From contig NZ_JANUGV010000001.1 of NCBI RefSeq assembly GCF_024753215.1, positions 1,054,001-1,118,000 of the forward strand: a stretch of 64,000 nt of DNA. The letters are read 5' to 3'. Of the stretch, positions 61,316-64,000 are shown in pieces. The position numbers and the translations under genes are program-made. The DNA comes from Massilia solisilvae. Lineage in GTDB: Bacteria; Pseudomonadota; Gammaproteobacteria; Burkholderiales; Burkholderiaceae_D. The notes beneath the pieces are model-generated. The model saw only the letters and a program-made list of their open reading frames with translations, was not told the origin of the DNA and searched no databases. The stretch's first letter is position 1. The number at the start of each line of letters is the position of its first letter.

Positions 61316-63670
61316 TCAGTCGATCGCGAGGATGTGCGGCACGAAATCGCCGCGCTTGAGCACTGCGGTGCACGCCGCCACAACGGCCGGGTCGAGCTTG
61401 GTGCCGCTCATCTTGGCGATTTCGCTGGCCGCTTGCTCGATCCCCAGGGCAGGCCGATAGGGGCGGTCGGACGACATCGACTCCACGATGTCGGCCACGG
61501 TCAGGATGCGCGATTCGAGCAGGATCTGGTCGCCGCGCAGGCCACGCGGATAGCCTGAACCATCCAGGTACTCGTGGTGCTGGCGGATGATCTCCGCGAT
61601 CGGCCACGGGAAGGTGATCTTCTTGAGCACGTTGTAGCCGGCCTCGGGATGCTGCTTGATGAGGGCAAATTCGGCAGCGTTCAGTCGCGCCGGCTTGGAC
61701 AAGATCTCCGTGGGTACCTGAATCTTGCCGATGTCATGCACGATCGCACTCAGATACAAGGCGCGGATGCGTTGTTCGTCGAGGTGCATTTCCTTCGCGA
61801 TCATCACTGCCAGCTCCGCCACGTGCTGCTGGTGGCCGGCCGTGTAAGGATCGCGCTGTTCCAGCACGGCGCCGATGCCGGCAAGCGACTCCTCCAAAGC
61901 CCGTTCCAGCTTGTTGGCCTGGACGGCGACGTCTCGCAACGACTGGTCGTACGCTGTCTGCGTGCGGCGGGCCTGTACGCCGTAGGCGATCGAGTCGGCC
62001 AGTTCTTCGAACAGGCGCGTCTCTTCGGCGCCGAAGGCTTCCTCGTCACCGGAATAGATCGTGAGCGCGCCGACCGTTTCCCCATCCATTTTCAGCGGGA
62101 TGGCCGCCGACGAATGGATGCCGAATCCTGCCGCGCGCTCGCGCCACGGCGCAAAGGCAGGCCGGGCCCGCACATGATTGGCGATCTGCGTGGTCCCGGT
62201 CTGAAAGGCGATACCGGTCGGCCCATTGCCGTATGGCCCCGGCGCCCAGGTGACGACGAGGCCTTCGGCGTAGGGCGACGCCACGCCTGCGGTGGCGACG
62301 ATTTGCACCGAGTGTGCTTCGTCATGCACTTTCCATCCGATCCAGCTCAGGAGGTAGCGCGACTCGGAGGTGATGGCTTCGCAGACCGCCTGCAGCATCT
62401 CCTGCTCGCTTTTGGCATAGACCATGGCCTTGTCACTCAGGCTAATCGCGCGCAATGCCCAGTTGAGCTGCTTCGTTTCTTCGAGCAGGCGCCGTTGTTC
62501 GGTGATGTCGGCGTAGATGCCGACCACCCCTTCGACATTGCCGTCGGCATCGATCACCGGGGCCTTGGTGGTTTGCACCCAGCTCTGCTTCCCACACGGT
62601 GACACGTACGGTTCTTCCATCGTGATCGACGTCTTCTCGTCCATCACCTTGCGGTCCGCGTTGCGATAGCTTTCAGCAAGCTCTTTCGGGAAGAAATCCA
62701 GGTCCGTCTTGCCGTGGACATCCTCAGGGGTCACGCCGATGTCGGCGGCAAAGTTGGCATTGCACGCGACAAACACGGACTTCGCATCCTTGATGAAGAT
62801 CCGTTGAGGCAGATGGTTGACCAGCGCGTAGAACTTGTTCTCGTTCAGCTCTTTGGACTGCGCCACGATGACGGTCCGGAGCATGCGGATGTACTCGCCC
62901 TCGTAGTGGCGCACCAGCTCGTCCTCGCCAAAGACACCCACCAGCTCGCCCAGGCTGCCGAGGATGGGAATGATGGCCAGGCCAGGTTCGAGCAAGAGGC
63001 GCGCGGCTTCCGCGGACGATGCGCTCTCGCGCAGGGTAGCGCTGCAGGGGTGCATGAGATCGGCGATGCCCAGGCCAGTTTCGCCGCGGCCAATGGTGCG
63101 CACGACATCCTTCTCGGTGATGATGCCTGCCGGAGTGTCGCCATCGACCACGATCAGGTAGCGCTCGCCGCTGGTGGCCATTTGCTTCAACGCGTCCTCC
63201 AGCGTCGAGGTTGGCGGCAAGCGGCCGAAGCGGGTTTTCATCAAATCTCCGACGGTGGCCATCCCCAACAGGCCGGCAACGCCGTCGATCTTGCGGAAGT
63301 CCGATTCGCTCAGCATGCCGGCCGGCCGCCCGTGCTCATCCACAACGGGCAGGTGGTGAATGCCGTGTGCGAGCATCAGCTGGAATGCCTCGTGGACCTC
63401 AGCGTTTGCCGCGACCGACATCACCTGCCCACTCATCAGCTCGGCCACCGCCTGCTGCGGGGCGATGCCTTTTGCAAGCTGGCGCACCAGGTCGTGCTCG
63501 GTCAGGATGCCGGCCACATCCTCGCCGCGCATCACCAGGGCACTCGAGGCGCCGGCAGCGGTCATCCTGGACGCCGCGTCGGCGAGGGTGGTGGTGTCGT
63601 TGACGATCACAAAGTCATCGCTCATCAGCGATGCGACCTGGTGTTCGGTAAATTTTTCCGAGAGCTTCAT
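61316..63670 (-). CDS. CBS-PAS-GAF-HD-GYP protein (putative c-di-GMP phosphodiesterase)
   Basis: 784 aa, cytoplasmic, with no membrane segments. Order: four CBS motifs in two pairs (about 8-135 and 150-275), a PAS domain (about 295-410, ending in VVGIYADITEQRRLLEE), a GAF domain (about 430-570) and HD-GYP (about 600-784). HDIGKIQVP and HHEYLDGSGYPRGL are the metal-site and GYP motifs, so c-di-GMP hydrolysis is expected. CBS pairs usually bind adenosyl nucleotides, adding an energy or nucleotide input (inference). The ATG at 63670 overlaps the stop of the upstream HD-GYP gene by 4 bp. Confidence 0.9.
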   Translation of the reverse strand: MKLSEKFTEHQVASLMSDDFVIVNDTTTLADAASRMTAAGASSALVMRGEDVAGILTEHDLVRQLAKGIAPQQAVAELMSGQVMSVAANAEVHEAFQLMLAHGIHHLPVVDEHGRPAGMLSESDFRKIDGVAGLLGMATVGDLMKTRFGRLPPTSTLEDALKQMATSGERYLIVVDGDTPAGIITEKDVVRTIGRGETGLGIADLMHPCSATLRESASSAEAARLLLEPGLAIIPILGSLGELVGVFGEDELVRHYEGEYIRMLRTVIVAQSKELNENKFYALVNHLPQRIFIKDAKSVFVACNANFAADIGVTPEDVHGKTDLDFFPKELAESYRNADRKVMDEKTSITMEEPYVSPCGKQSWVQTTKAPVIDADGNVEGVVGIYADITEQRRLLEETKQLNWALRAISLSDKAMVYAKSEQEMLQAVCEAITSESRYLLSWIGWKVHDEAHSVQIVATAGVASPYAEGLVVTWAPGPYGNGPTGIAFQTGTTQIANHVRARPAFAPWRERAAGFGIHSSAAIPLKMDGETVGALTIYSGDEEAFGAEETRLFEELADSIAYGVQARRTQTAYDQSLRDVAVQANKLERALEESLAGIGAVLEQRDPYTAGHQQHVAELAVMIAKEMHLDEQRIRALYLSAIVHDIGKIQVPTEILSKPARLNAAEFALIKQHPEAGYNVLKKITFPWPIAEIIRQHHEYLDGSGYPRGLRGDQILLESRILTVADIVESMSSDRPYRPALGIEQAASEIAKMSGTKLDPAVVAACTAVLKRGDFVPHILAID

Positions 63671-64000
63671 GCGTGAGCCAAATGTTTTTCGCCGGCCCCG
63701 GCCGGACGGGCCAGCCACTGCCAGTCGCGCTCGATGAGCCTGATGCAGGCGTTGACGACATCCGCGTCGTATTGCTGGCCCCTGCCGGCGTTCAGTTGTG
63801 CGATCACGCTGTCGATGCTGGCGGCGCGCCGGAAGGGCCGGTGCGACAGCATCGCTTCCACGCTGTCGGCCACGCGAATGATCTTTGCCTCGGGCAGGAT
63901 CTGGTCTCCCACCAGCCCGCGCGGATAGCCTGTTCCGTCCACGTTCTCATGGTGCTGGAACACGATTTCGGCTATCGGCCAGGGAAACTGGATGTCGCGC
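63667..64000 (-). CDS. HD-GYP-domain protein, C-terminal part
   Basis: Only the last 110 or so codons are visible; the frame is open to the window edge and the start lies beyond. The text IQFPWPIAEIVFQHHENVDGTGYPRGLVGDQILPEAKIIRVADSVEAMLSHRP closely matches the same region of the downstream HD-GYP gene, including HHENVDGTGYPRG. A second c-di-GMP phosphodiesterase domain is therefore expected. It is translationally coupled (ATGA) to the CBS-PAS-GAF-HD-GYP gene. Confidence 0.88.
   Translation of the reverse strand, partial: RDIQFPWPIAEIVFQHHENVDGTGYPRGLVGDQILPEAKIIRVADSVEAMLSHRPFRRAASIDSVIAQLNAGRGQQYDADVVNACIRLIERDWQWLARPAGAGEKHLAHA

Noticed and set aside
60817-61460. Two small divergent heptad-repeat reading frames (minus from 61113, plus from 61137) as real protein genes
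   Set aside because: No Shine-Dalgarno site at either start, one start is TTG, and past the repeats both frames run on into sequence antisense to or overlapping the flanking genes. Reported as a finding, not annotated as coding.

Overview
The window is dense, GC-rich bacterial chromosome with short intergenic gaps. Gene content fits an aerobic beta-proteobacterium of the Oxalobacteraceae (Massilia/Telluria/Duganella group): MdtABC plus a NodT-type lipoprotein, OmpR/EnvZ, FapA-CheW, a FeeM-like N-acyl amino acid synthase, a Tat-exported GMC dehydrogenase, S46/S9/M28 secreted peptidases and several c-di-GMP proteins. This placement is inferred from content and composition, not from a phylogenetic marker. 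No rRNA, tRNA, insertion sequence, prophage or CRISPR array was seen. Genes run off both ends (a cysteine-dioxygenase-family gene on the left, an HD-GYP gene on the right).

Layout. 1-6 kb: NYN/OST-HTH protein, a small secreted protein, a sodium:solute symporter and SppA. 6-15.4 kb: a four-gene RND efflux operon (mdtA-mdtB-mdtC-outer-membrane factor). 15.5-24 kb: exported hydrolases and peptidases (MetX-fold hydrolase, M28, S46, S9) with a bile-acid/sodium-symporter-family protein. 24-27.5 kb: a vitamin-uptake locus, pnuC plus a NadR-type kinase convergent with a TonB-dependent receptor preceded by a clear TPP riboswitch. 27.6-36 kb: YqhD-type dehydrogenase, DUF535 protein, GST, DkgB-type reductase and MFS exporter divergent from a LysR regulator, and a Tat-type amidase. 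35.8-39 kb: SdpR/SdpI-type pair with an obvious operator, then VOC-DinB-PhzF. 39-43 kb: FeeM-like synthase followed by a membrane PAS-GGDEF-EAL protein. 43.4-47.1 kb: a three-gene GMC dehydrogenase/cytochrome operon. 47.4-52.1 kb: YXWGXW protein, dehydratase-RidA pair, OmpR-EnvZ and a small secreted protein. 52.2-59.1 kb: FapA, CheW, then a minus-strand run of Spx/ArsC-like protein, dapE, prmB and an ABC-F ATPase. 59.2-64 kb: a PafA-type phosphatase, an unusual 285-bp inverted repeat, and two overlapping HD-GYP genes.

Non-coding structure is the most unusual aspect. Two families of REP-like palindromes recur, mainly at 3' ends of genes. Eight of the ten convergent gene junctions carry an inverted repeat, and the other two have stop codons overlapping by 4 bp. 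The junction between the phosphatase and the HD-GYP gene holds a large imperfect inverted repeat built of 21-bp units, which read outwards as divergent heptad-repeat peptides. It was not recognised as any known element. The other notable regulatory element is the TPP riboswitch, which assigns the receptor beside pnuC to thiamin uptake and raises the question of whether this PnuC/kinase pair also handles thiamin.
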